NCBI RefSeq assembly: GCF_000003855.2
Contig: NW_003101670.1
Coordinates: 1,595,705-1,659,704, forward strand
Direction: 5' to 3'
Length of the DNA: 64,000 nucleotides
Source of the DNA: Blastomyces gilchristii SLH14081
Taxonomy: Eukaryota; Ascomycota; Eurotiomycetes; Onygenales; Ajellomycetaceae
In this document: positions 55,044 to 64,000 of the stretch, piece by piece
Layout: each line of letters starts with the position of its first letter
Numbering within the stretch: the stretch's first letter is position 1
The notes under the pieces: generated by a model
The model's input: the letters and a program-made list of their open reading frames with translations, nothing else
What the model was told of the DNA's origin: nothing
Database searches by the model: none
Translations under genes and position numbers: made by a program

Positions 55044-56044
55044 ATGAAGCCCGAAGGCCGCACATTCATTATATCAGGCGGGTACGTTTTGAAATACCCG
55101 CAAAAATTGTCATATTTGCAGCTCCGCTAAAATTATCTCCCCATGCAACTCCATTCCTCCATCCAAAAATTGAAAATAAAAAAAAATCCAAAGCTAACAC
55201 CATTAATTAAACCCACAGGTCCTCCGGCCTCGGTCTCGCAACCGCCGTCGCCCTCCTCACCCAGGGCGCCAACGTCTCGCTCCTAGACCTCAACCCACCC
55301 CCCTCCGAGATCTCCCCCTTCCTCGCAACCCCATCCCGCACCCTCTATACACGCACAGATGTCTCCAAAACCGAAAGTCTCCAGCATGCCATTGATGCCA
55401 CAGTCTCCTGGATCTCCACATCCACCCACGCACCCCTGGGAGGCGTCATCTGCTGCGCAGGCATCGGGTACGGCGAGCGCGCGCTGCCCCGGCAGGATCC
55501 GAGCAGCGGCAGTGTAAAGACGATGTCCATTGAGGCCTTCGATAGGGTCATTGCTATCAACCTGCGCGGCACGGTGGATCTGATACGACTGGCGCTGCCG
55601 CATATGGCGGTTGTGGAGGCCCAGGGGGATGATGGGGAGCGGGGCGTGGTTGTGGTTGTGTCCAGCGTGGCGGCGTATGAGGGGCAGGTTGGGCAGTTGG
55701 CATATTCGGCGAGTAAGGGCGCTGTGGCTGGGCTTGTGCTGCCGCTGGCGAGAGAGGTGGGGAGGTCTGCGGGGATTAGGGTTGTCGGAGTTGCGCCGGG
55801 GGTGTTCCAGACGGGGATGACAGTGAAACCGAGGAAGAGTCCGTCTGGTGGTGCTGGAGGCGAGAAGAAGAGGCCGGGAATTGCGGAAAAGAGTGGGGCT
55901 AATAGTGGGATGATTGAGTATCCTATGCGGATGGGGAGGCCGGAGGAGTTTGCGGAGTTTGTGTTGGGATGTGTGAGGAATGGGATGGTTAATGGGAGCG
56001 TGTTTAGGTTGGATGGGGCTGTTAGGATGCCGAGTAGACTTTGA
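55044..56044 (+). CDS. Short-chain dehydrogenase/reductase (classical SDR, HSD17B10-like)
   Basis: Two exons, 55044-55081 and 55219-56044; the intron interrupts the glycine motif GGSSGLG and splicing restores it, giving 287 residues. Other SDR parts: LLDL cofactor acid after strand 2, CCAGIGYG (NAG-type turn), catalytic Ser in VVVSSVAAYEG, catalytic Y-x-x-x-K in AYSASKGAVAGL, and VAPGVFQTGM. Overall resemblance is to type II 3-hydroxyacyl-CoA dehydrogenase / 17-beta-HSD10 proteins, but the substrate cannot be assigned. Residues about 200-225 form a Gly/Lys-rich insertion (KSPSGGAGGEKKRPG) in the substrate loop, not usual for that group. Shares with the DenD-like gene a C-rich to G-rich codon drift along its length. 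Confidence 0.85.
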
Positions 56045-56320
56045 GTTGAGTGGTGCAGGAAGTCGGGGGACTTTGTAAATATATTTGAAGGTATGTAATT
56101 TCAGGATGATGATTCCCTACCCGTTTCATATTTATCGACGCCTAGTTTGGTCGCCTGCCAGTGCATAGTTATGTCATACTATTTCAATATCTGCGCCTGC
56201 CGTAAACCCTAACATGAATCTTTTGTCTATAACCAATTCAGTAAGATATCTTCCCGCCATAATCAAACAGAAACAGAAGCAAAGAGGGGAAGGGAAATTA
56301 AAGGAATGATTAAACAACCG

Positions 56321-56353
<33 letters not shown>

Positions 56354-56368
56354 TACAAAAATCCCACC
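56045..56368. other. Convergent 3' regions with a 31-nt poly-A run
   Basis: Pure A runs from 56321 to 56351, just beyond the UTP11 stop. No gene is present. Confidence 0.6.
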
Positions 56369-57295
56369 TCATTTCTTCCGTTCCCTAATCTTCCATTTGA
56401 TCCCATACTTATTAACTCCGCCAACCGAATTCTCCATCTTCGCCCGTTGCCGATCCAGTTCCTGCTCAGCTGCAACGAGCTCTTTATGCTGTACCCGCAG
56501 TGCCTCGACCTTCTTCCTTCGTACCTCTGTCGCTCTCTTTTTCAATCTCCTTGCAGCCAACATCTCCCTTCTAGCCCATTCCTCGGCTTCAATCTGCTTC
56601 TTGGACTTCTGCGCCTGTTTTTGTTTCTCCCCAAACGAAGCCTCCCCTTTTTCGGACCGTCCCTCGTCACTATCGCCGTTTTCGTCCTCCATCTCCCCCC
56701 TCTCAATCCATAGCCGTCTCTGTTCCTCTAATGAATCTGCGAATACAATCTTCCTCCCAGTGTCCCCCTGAAGTACCCCATTCATCCCATCCTGTAATCT
56801 GACCTCCTGCTCCACCCCTTCCAGCTGCCTCCTCACTTTCTCCCCGACAACCCGTAGATATCCTGCATCCTGCGTCTTAAGTAGCTTAATCGCCTCATGA
56901 CTGAGCGTTGAAGTTTCCGAACCCCGGGCACCATGGCGACCTTGTTTATTCGATTTTTCTGACATCATGCCAAAGGCGAACTCGTCCGGGTTACGATCCC
57001 GCGCCTTCTCGCGCAGTCGTTGTAGTTTGGCCTTCTTGACATTGTAGTCGCGGGCGCGGAGAGAATAGTCCTGTAGGAGGGTACCTCGTTAGAGTCTTTT
57101 AATTATTCGGCAAATAGGCATGACAGGCATATATAGAAGGCTGTGTTCACGTCGTATTTGTTTCCTAGGACGATGCTTTGACAAGGATGAAATTCTCACC
57201 TTGTGTTTCTCGAGGATACCCCATTTCTCGCGGCTGCTGATCTGAGCCCGCTCACGATGCGGCCGCCGTTGAACGGCATTTCGCATGGAAGACAT
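56369..57295 (-). CDS. UTP11: U3 snoRNP-associated protein UTP11 (SSU processome)
   Basis: Two exons, 57295-57200 and 57070-56369, in phase for 265 residues. The N-terminus MSSMRNAVQRRPHRERAQ with KWGILEKHKDYSLRARDYN is diagnostic of Utp11, as are LREKARDRNPDEFAFGMM and LLKTQDAGYLR. The remainder is a charged coiled-coil region ending with a basic IKWKIRERKK tail. Utp11 is a nucleolar component of the U3-containing small-subunit processome, required for early cleavages of 18S pre-rRNA. It lies in the same window as fibrillarin, a functional partner, but 48 kb away with no sign of linkage. The length equals that of other fungal Utp11 proteins. Confidence 0.95.
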
Positions 57296-57807
57296 GCTTG
57301 CGGCGGTGGTATATTTTTCTTGGTCAGAGCTGGGAGGAGGGTGTTGCGCTCCCAGGAGCGATTAGACAAACGGCGACGGCGATGCTACTGCTGTAGCCCT
57401 AGCAAACAATAAAATACGTTTAAAAGCTATGGAGAGGGAGAGGCTGAAAGAACAAGAGATGCTGTGCAAATATGCTCCCTGCAGTATTATTGGAGGCTGT
57501 CGTGTCAGTATGCTGGGTTGAGGATGGTCGGTTTCTTTGCGTGTTGGTGAGCTTTTGCCAGTTTTAGTCTCGGAGCAGAAAAAAGGTTCGAAGTTTCCCG
57601 CCGCCCGCAAATCCCAAACTCAACCAACGCAACCTCCACGTAGCAACCAGGCGCAATACTCACCCACAGAAGAACCCCATAACAGCGCCGCCCAACACCC
57701 AATTACACTGTGTTTCTGAATGAAAGCTACCCTAGATGCATTGAGAACATCTGGAAACTCAAATTACTGCTCATTTGTCCGCCCTGACCCGGACCCCCTG
57801 TCCTACA
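57296..57807. promoter_or_regulatory. Divergent promoter of UTP11 and the CMC1-like gene
   Basis: The 512 bp separating the two start codons hold only short overlapping frames. No specific factor site was recognised. Confidence 0.45.
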
Positions 57808-58572
57808 ATGGCCGCAAGCCAGACGACCTCCGCAGCCACATCCGCAACTCCGCCGTCCCCCGCCTCCACAGCACCACCTCCAGACCTAAACCTGCGGAAT
57901 CCGTTGCCATTATCTGCTACACAGGAAGCTCAAGTGAGAGATATATATTACAAACGGGTGAGAGGGTATTGCGCGCCGGAAATAAAAGGTGAGGTCGTAA
58001 TTTCTGCGAACGAAAAAAAGAGAACCAGATATTTCATATCTCAAAATTGCTCCTACATTTCAATTGCACATTCGCAGACTATCGGATATGTTTATTTCTA
58101 CATTCTCACTACGTCTTTTTGCATGCACAATTCTCTTTCTTGCGCCCTTAACCTCATCAATGGCATGCGTATTCCACCACACCCCACTACTTCACCCTTG
58201 CTTCAGCCACCACACTTTACTCCCCCCCCCTCCCCCCCCGGCCACATACACTCAAACAATCGGTTCTAACCAAACCCCTACCCACCAGAATTCGCGGCCT
58301 GCGCCATAAACCGCACCATAACCGCAACATGGGTATGTCGCAAGGAACGCCTGGCCATGAACGCGTGCATGGTCAAGCACGCGAAACCCGAAGAAGAGGA
58401 CCGCGCACGCGAAGAGTGGTTTGCCGGCCGCGAGGAGCGGAGGCGGGCTCGGGAGCTGGAAGAACAGAAGACGGCAGAGAGGCGGCGAGAGGTCATACAG
58501 ATGATGAGGGAGGATGAGGAGAGACGGAGAAAAGCGGAGGCAGAGAGGGTGAAGAAAGGGTGGCTAGGTTAG
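57808..58572 (+). CDS. CMC1: Twin CX9C mitochondrial protein, CMC1-like (COX assembly)
   Basis: Two exons, 57808-57988 and 58289-58572, in phase for 154 residues. Two CX9C pairs form the hairpin: C-APEIKEFAA-C, split across the intron, and C-RKERLAMNA-C. Such proteins are imported to the intermembrane space by Mia40 and form two disulfides; Cmc1 binds Cox1 during assembly of cytochrome c oxidase. The N-terminal 45 residues are a Ala/Ser/Pro/Thr-rich extension and the C-terminal 75 residues a highly charged Glu/Arg helix, both longer than in yeast Cmc1. The intron is long for this window (300 bp) and contains C-rich runs (about 58221-58238). Assignment to CMC1 rather than another twin CX9C member rests on the YCAPEIKEFAACA block. 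Confidence 0.82.
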
Positions 58573-59168
58573 GGTGGGGGTTATATTCATATTTATGCCT
58601 GTGTGTACGTATAAATATTTTCGGATTTTTTTTTCTTCTTCGCTTTTCGGGGCCACGCCGCTTATCTTTATGGGTGCATTATTTGGCGTTGGTGGGAGAG
58701 CTTTGTTTTGATTCGATTCCTCTTTCCTTTCTTTTTGGCTTTTCTTTTCTTTGAGGAATGTTGGGATAAGTGGGAGAGTAGCTTCTTTTTCTCCATTTTC
58801 TCCCCATCTCTGCTTTGAAAACCTCTTTGTATAAATACAGCTTGGTATAAATGGCGTTTAGATCTCCGCTAAACAGAACAGGACGTTCCGGCCCTAAATA
58901 ATATATTCTCCAGCTCATTTTGTTTCTCGCCCGTACCGAGACGCCCATCCGGATGACAGCTTGCGTGTGGAGCAACTGAAAATCAAACGCCCATCCCAAA
59001 CAGTGACAAACAAATACGCGCATGATCATGGAAAGAAAAAGATGAAAACAGAGCAACGCGCAAAACCATAGCAAGCAGAGACGGAGATGAGGCAAGCGAG
59101 CAAAACCTGGTAAAATATATCAAACCCCAAACCCATCAGCCACTGATGTTTCAGTAAAGCTGGGGGTA
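58573..59168. other. Convergent 3' regions of CMC1-like and TAF9 genes
   Basis: T-rich after the CMC1-like stop. A 138-residue minus frame at 58679-59095 has no family features. No gene is supported. Confidence 0.5.
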
Positions 59169-60149
59169 TCAAACATCCGTCATGGTCTTATCTTCATCTC
59201 GCCCCTCCCCATCTAACCTGTCATCACCAAATATGTCCTCCATCGTCCCATCCCCATCCCCATCATCATCATCCTCCCCATCTCCTCCTCCCTCCTTCGC
59301 AAACGACCCCTGGCCCGACCCAGCAACCTGCTGCCCATTATTATCATTGCCATCAACATCCATCTCCATCCCCTTCTCCCCGTCCTCATCATCCCCTTCG
59401 CTCTCCCACTCCTCCTTCAACCCCCACCCAACCCCCGTCAAACAAAACCGCTCAGGCGGCAACCTCATCCCACCCATCATAACACCGCCAGCCGACGCTG
59501 CCGCCGCACTAGCCGCCGCCCCACCGTCAACCCCGCGCATAACACCAGGCAGCATCATCCGATTCCTCTCCGCCGCAACATCCATGAGAAACTCCTTCGG
59601 CAAACCGCGCTGAAACTGATAATGCAGACGCGACGCAATGCTCATCCGTAGTGCTCCCAGGCTGACGGAGCTCAGATCTAAATTTCCAGGCTGCTGGGAC
59701 CCTGCTCCTCCTCCTCCGCCAGGCACCTTTCCATCCCCGCCCCCTTTAGACGTACCACCGCCGCCGCCAGACTCCCCCGGATATCCCTCCGTAGCGAGGT
59801 AGACAGCATCCTGCAGCGTGCTGGATGTGTATCGGTAAGCGAAGTCGAGAAGTTGGAGAGGGACGCGTTCTTGGTAGGCGGTTACGCCGAGGGAGGCGAG
59901 GAGCATGTGAATGAGGCGGGCATCGCGCGGGCGGCGGGATTTGCCTGTGTCTTGTAGCGAGGTTGCTGGGAGGAGGGTTGGGTTGGCTGGGTTCGTTGGG
60001 GTAGAGGTGGAGGTGTTGGCGGCGGCGGCGGTCGGCGGTAGGTTGTTTGCTTGGGAGGGATTGTTCGCGGCAGAGGGCGCATCGGCGGGCGGAGTGAGGG
60101 GCTGTGTAGATGAGGCAGATGCGCCTGGGTTTGGCCGTGGCGAGGTCAT
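59169..60149 (-). CDS. TAF9: TAF9, TFIID/SAGA histone-fold subunit
   Basis: Single exon, 326 residues. A Pro/Ser/Asn-rich N-terminus of about 75 residues precedes the TAF9 histone fold: RPRDARLIHMLLASLGVTAY, VPLQLLDFAYRYTSSTLQDA, then a Gly-rich loop (about 130-160, poly-Gly) inserted before the next helix region LSSVSLGALRMSIASRLHYQF. LRMSIASR is the usual TAF9 helix 3 area, so the Gly loop lengthens the fold. The C-terminus is acidic (GDDEDGEKGM, EDDDDGDGDG). TAF9 pairs with TAF6 in an H3/H4-like dimer, in both TFIID and SAGA. The Gly insertion and the simple-sequence tail are typical fungal extensions, not damage. Confidence 0.92.
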   Translation of the reverse strand: MTSPRPNPGASASSTQPLTPPADAPSAANNPSQANNLPPTAAAANTSTSTPTNPANPTLLPATSLQDTGKSRRPRDARLIHMLLASLGVTAYQERVPLQLLDFAYRYTSSTLQDAVYLATEGYPGESGGGGGTSKGGGDGKVPGGGGGAGSQQPGNLDLSSVSLGALRMSIASRLHYQFQRGLPKEFLMDVAAERNRMMLPGVMRGVDGGAAASAAAASAGGVMMGGMRLPPERFCLTGVGWGLKEEWESEGDDEDGEKGMEMDVDGNDNNGQQVAGSGQGSFAKEGGGDGEDDDDGDGDGTMEDIFGDDRLDGEGRDEDKTMTDV

Positions 60150-60882
60150 GATATGATATAATTATTGGGCTCAGGCGCAATTGCGCAGCTCGTTTGATGT
60201 CGTGAGTGTTGGCCGCTGTTTCGGGGGGAGGTAGGCCCCCGCGCGGATGGTTAGGAGGTGGAGATTGGAGGGTGATCGTGGTACATATGCTTTTGGTTGT
60301 ATGGCGCCCGTAGAGTAATGTAGTCCTTCAATTCAAGCAATTGCGCAGGAGCTGGGGCGCCAGATACAGGAAATTCCATTGATATACAGAAGAGAAGCTC
60401 TCTGGCAGCGGAAGTTGGTGAGCTTGAGAATGGATTAAGTAAGCACGAATTATAACTAGCCTAACTACATTAGGCTAGTGTCATCAGGAGCTGCCTTAAC
60501 AAACTATTTAAATCGCCAAAAGAGATACCAAACACTGGACAAGAAGAGTCAGTCAGCAGCAGCTTGCTTTAGCAGAGAATGCTCTGGTCTTTTCGGAGCG
60601 CCAAATTTGGGCCTGTATCTAGAAGGTTGGTACTGTGTACATGCTGGTATAAAAAGCTCAAGACTGCGGAAATACATGGCAAAAAAGCAATGCGAACAAG
60701 CAAAATCAAATCGAAGAAAAAACTCCCGCTAATTCAGCTAATTCAAAATGCGCACGGTGCATCAGTTAGAAAAAAAAAAAATTTCTCCACGATGATGATA
60801 AACTCCTAGCTGAACAAATCAGGAAATGTGCATCTGGTAGTACTTTTTCCGCCTTGTTTTCATAGACGATACCCATACCCCA
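60150..60882. other. Intergenic region between TAF9 and the lipin gene
   Basis: Short frames at about 60478-60810 have no family features and contain poly-Lys from A-rich sequence. No gene is supported. Confidence 0.5.
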
Positions 60883-63428
60883 TCATGCATGTAACACCTC
60901 CGCGTGCCGTCTCCCACCACTAATTGATAAATTAGCAAGCCTAACTCCCCCTCCCGTGTCCGGATCCCCATCCTCGTCAGCGTCCTCGTCCTCGTCCGAA
61001 TTCAGTTCGAAGTGATCCTTGTTTTCAACGTCGGAGCCGCCATCTTCATTCTCCAAATCTGACGCCTCAGCCTGATCTTCAGACGCAAATCCCTCCAACA
61101 TCGAATCTGCCAAATCTTCCCCGCCATCTCCAGGATGTTGGTGATCCATCGAGATGTAGCTAACGCCCATATATTCAATGTCGTACACTTCACTTTCACC
61201 GTCCCCCTCTTCACTACCCTCATCCACTTCCTCGTCTTCACCACCACTGACACTGGTATCCGTGGCAGAGAAATTCTCCAGGTCCCTAGGCACTTCCCGC
61301 CAGTAGGTGAAATCAGTGAAATCTTCCCCGCCTTCTTGCACAAGCATACTGACAGGTGGGAAGAAATGGTCCACAAGTTCACGCATGGTCACGTAGCTGC
61401 TCTTATACTTATTCAAGCTCAGCAGGTCCAGTGAAACTTCCGCGTTGGAGTTGATTGTAAATATCCTCGACGAAGGGATATTCACTGATCGATAACTGAG
61501 AGCGTCAGTGAGTCGATTTCCGAAACCGGCGTAGAAGGGGTTTTTCCGTCCCTGGAACAAATTCAGGATATCGCGTAGGCAAGCCATTTTAAACACTTCC
61601 GGCTTTCGTAGGTATATCTCACGCCGTAGAGCGGCTATTGTTCTATCGGGACTCATTATAACGGGGCCTTTGGGGAGTTTATAGCCTTCCTGGACAATGC
61701 CGCTGAGATATGTTCGGGTCGTATCCGCTTGGCCAGTAGATCTGCTAGTCAGGTACATCAAGTTGTATCCATTGCTAACTATATCAGTGTACAGCTTGGC
61801 GACCCCAAGATGAGTCCAATCGCGGCCGATCATGTTAAGCACATGCCCAAGGGCATCAGACCTAGATTACTGTGTAAGAACCTCGCCTGAACCTCCAAAA
61901 ATAGAAAGCATATAAAATAACGGGAGCACCATACTTTGTAATTGTCCCATCGATATCAGATATCACTATGGGGACTTTATAATTCCACAAGTACATCGCC
62001 GCAGGACATGTAGCCTTGTTGACACTGAAAGTCATTTCATTGGCGCCGGGTTTCAGATTCAGCGCCTTCAGTTGTTCACTTGTTAGTCTGAGGGTCTTGG
62101 CGTAATTGCGACTTGGTTCCACCGTCTCCCCATCGACAAGTGTTTGGAGTCGGGTTGGATATCCTTGGAGAACGGACTGAGAACGATGGTGTCTCTGAGT
62201 CGCTTGAGTTTCATTGCCACTCTGTTCACTCTCGCTATGGTAGCCAGGGTCAGAAACCGCGTCGTCCATCGTCCTAGAAGGGTGCATAGACGCTCTGCGG
62301 TTTGCTGCCTCCTTAGACTCCTCGCTGCTATAGATCCATAAGTTTCCTCGCTCGTCAACACCAATCAATGCTCCGATATCATAATTGCCTTCGAGCTCCT
62401 CTGCAAGGATTTTTCGGGCGATCACTTCAGCGCGCAGGGCATCCTCGTCACTGCTCTTATATCCTGTCATGTCCAACATTAAATCACCAGTCTCTGTTAC
62501 ATGTGACGGAATGTTAGATATAGATAGCTTCCTTGACAGCGCCATTGCTCGCGAGAGGGCTTCTTCAGGGCTTATGTTGGGAGGGCTACGCGATCGTTCT
62601 GACAAAGGACTCCTACTATCCGGAGGCGAAGGGGGTGCAAGAGCGTTCTTGGCGCCAAATTCCACTGGTGACCCAAGGCTCCTCGAAGTCGGTTCGGTGG
62701 ACAAATCCTCGGATCTAGGTCGGTCTAGGGTTGCGGCCGGTGCTAGCCACGGTGCAGTGCGCTCCGGACGAGAAGTTCCATTCTCTGAAGACCTCGAAAG
62801 TGGCGTCGTGACCCCTAGAAGGCAAAGTGTTTAGCATAAGAAGGCAAGCGCGGTGGTTGAATGGTAAAGACAAACCCATATCACTCTTTGCTCTCTCAGT
62901 CCCGGGGATATTTAAGGGAGGAGGGTGCTGATCCCCGTCATGTGCTTCCGCATTATTTTGTTTATCAAAGGCAAGGTCCAGATAGTCGGGTTCTTGGAGA
63001 GGGGCGCCATTATCACTTAGTTCACGCTTGGGGCTTGCGACTGGGGAAACTAAAGGCGAGGTCTGTAAAGACTCGGGGACATTTTCCGAAGTCTCAAAAA
63101 CAAAAAAAGCTTCTCCTCCCTCCCCAAGCTTCATGGCATAATCTTGCTTGACTCCATTTACTCGAAATTCTACTTTTTTCTCGTAAGGGCGAAGTAGCGA
63201 AAATTTACCGAATCGAACATGAAACGGGGAACAGGCGAGGGTGCCTAGGAAACGATGCGAAGAGTAGAATTTTAGTAGAAGCAAATGGTTTCAGGTGATA
63301 TCGGATAGCATCAGCTCACCATCCTCCTGTTCGATCACGATCACATCGATGGCCCCGCTGAGGGTAGCTGGATTGATGGAGTTCCATGTCTTGGAAACAG
63401 AGCCGCTAATACTGCGCACGTACTGCAT
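60883..63428 (-). CDS. PAH1: Lipin-type phosphatidate phosphatase (PAH1/SMP2/Ned1)
   Basis: Four exons on the minus strand: 63428-63320, 63244-62876, 62814-61935, 61861-60883; phases agree and give 778 residues. The N-LIP domain starts at Met 1: MQYVRSISGSVSKTWNSINP, GAIDVIVIEQEDG, then CSPFHVRFGKFSLLRP, with the N-terminal amphipathic helix that binds membranes. The C-terminal catalytic domain has VPIVISDIDGTITKSDALGH, where D-I-D-G-T is the haloacid dehalogenase DxDxT motif; intron 3 interrupts the motif right after it. GVAKLYTDIVSNGYNLMYLTSR follows. The enzyme dephosphorylates phosphatidate to diacylglycerol, controlling triacylglycerol and phospholipid synthesis and nuclear membrane growth. 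The long Ser/Pro middle has many S-P sites, matching the known phosphorylation control of Pah1. The acidic C-terminus (EGSEEGDGESE) matches the tail by which Nem1-Spo7 recruits it. Confidence 0.95.
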
Positions 63429-64000
63429 GCCCGGATCGCGAGATGGAAAACTAAAATTACAATTTCCAGCTTAATTACAGCTAAAGCACATTCAGTCAGA
63501 GCCAATTTTCAAGGGCTGGAAGACTAGGTGTTGTTGAAGCAAAATGAAACGAGCGTGGTCGATGCTGTTCCTCAAAGCCGCTGTCGGATGGCCATGTGAT
63601 GAAGCAACGCAAAAAGAGTGGAGGACTGTGGTGGTGGTGATGGTAGTGAAAGGGGTATTAAGAATAGTTTATATGATATAATACAAATTTACGAGAAGAG
63701 GATGAGGGAGTTTGAGAGAGTATGTGGGGGGGGGGGCGAGGAGAAGAGGAAGAGGTGAAGTGGTGAAGTCGTTGAGGCTGTTGAAGCTGCAACAAGGTTT
63801 AGCTCCGGCGGCAATCCGGCTGCCAAGCAACGGCGACCCGCAATTGGCCAGCCGCTGGCCGGCAGCATGTGATTCTGTTCATACATACAGCGTAGTCCGT
63901 AGTAGACATATAAAAATGTTCTTGCAGCTCATCCCTTCAAATGTGCTCAAGGCCCTGCCGGTGAGACTTATTTTATGAGTCAGCTGCTGGAGCATACGGG
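63429..64000. other. Lipin upstream region; possible start of a plus-strand gene at 63916
   Basis: The lipin promoter lies here, with a G-rich run near 63725-63735. At 63916 an ATG opens a 15-codon frame (MFLQLIPSNVLKALP) that ends at GTGAGA, a good splice donor, at 63961. This could be exon 1 of a divergent gene continuing past the window, but such short evidence is weak. Confidence 0.3.

Noticed and set aside
1..64000. CRISPR arrays, bacterial operon signals, ribosomal RNA genes
   Set aside because: None seen; direct repeats present are microsatellites, the precursor minisatellite and the LTRs, and the genes are eukaryotic with introns.

Overview
The window looks like nuclear DNA of a filamentous ascomycete, most likely a Eurotiomycete (Onygenales or Eurotiales; inferred from protein style and gene structure, not proven). 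The support is short spliceosomal introns (mostly about 60-140 bp) with GT..AG borders, a fused three-domain HIS4, a fungal GT71 mannosyltransferase, a UstYa-family gene, and a Ty1/copia element whose decay is by transitions with almost no CpG left, as repeat-induced point mutation (RIP) produces.

Left part (1-29.4 kb), mostly conserved genes: tRNA-Val(UAC); a GT71 alpha-1,3-mannosyltransferase; an F-box protein; fibrillarin (4 exons); a DenD-like epimerase/dehydrogenase; a decayed or mis-spliced ankyrin gene; mitochondrial processing peptidase beta (5 exons); an MDR-family NADP reductase; the CybS anchor of succinate dehydrogenase (5 exons); a Maf-type nucleotide pyrophosphatase; an INO4-like bHLH factor; a GFA-domain protein; and a 1,074-residue Ser-rich protein of unknown function set between CpG-poor, AT-rich tracts.

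Middle (29.4-48.8 kb), a gene-poor accessory island: it holds only three intact genes plus the complete but dead copia element (268-bp LTRs, ATTTA target duplication). The three genes are the most interesting content. They are (1) a secreted precursor of 261 residues with eight F-x-Y-S-x-Y units separated by Kex2 sites, (2) a divergently transcribed UstYa/DUF3328 membrane protein with both HxxHC motifs, and (3) a secreted GH47 alpha-mannosidase convergent with it. Genes 1 and 2 match the plan of dikaritin RiPP pathways (ustiloxin, phomopsin, asperipin). The core is not one I know as described and most resembles the FYYTGY core of asperipin-2a.

Right part (48.8-64 kb) is again housekeeping: a Ure2/GST-like glutathione transferase, HIS4, a short-chain dehydrogenase, UTP11 of the small-subunit processome, a twin CX9C CMC1-like protein, TAF9, and the lipin-type phosphatidate phosphatase. 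Exon borders were derived by hand from splice consensus and reading phase. No similarity search was possible.
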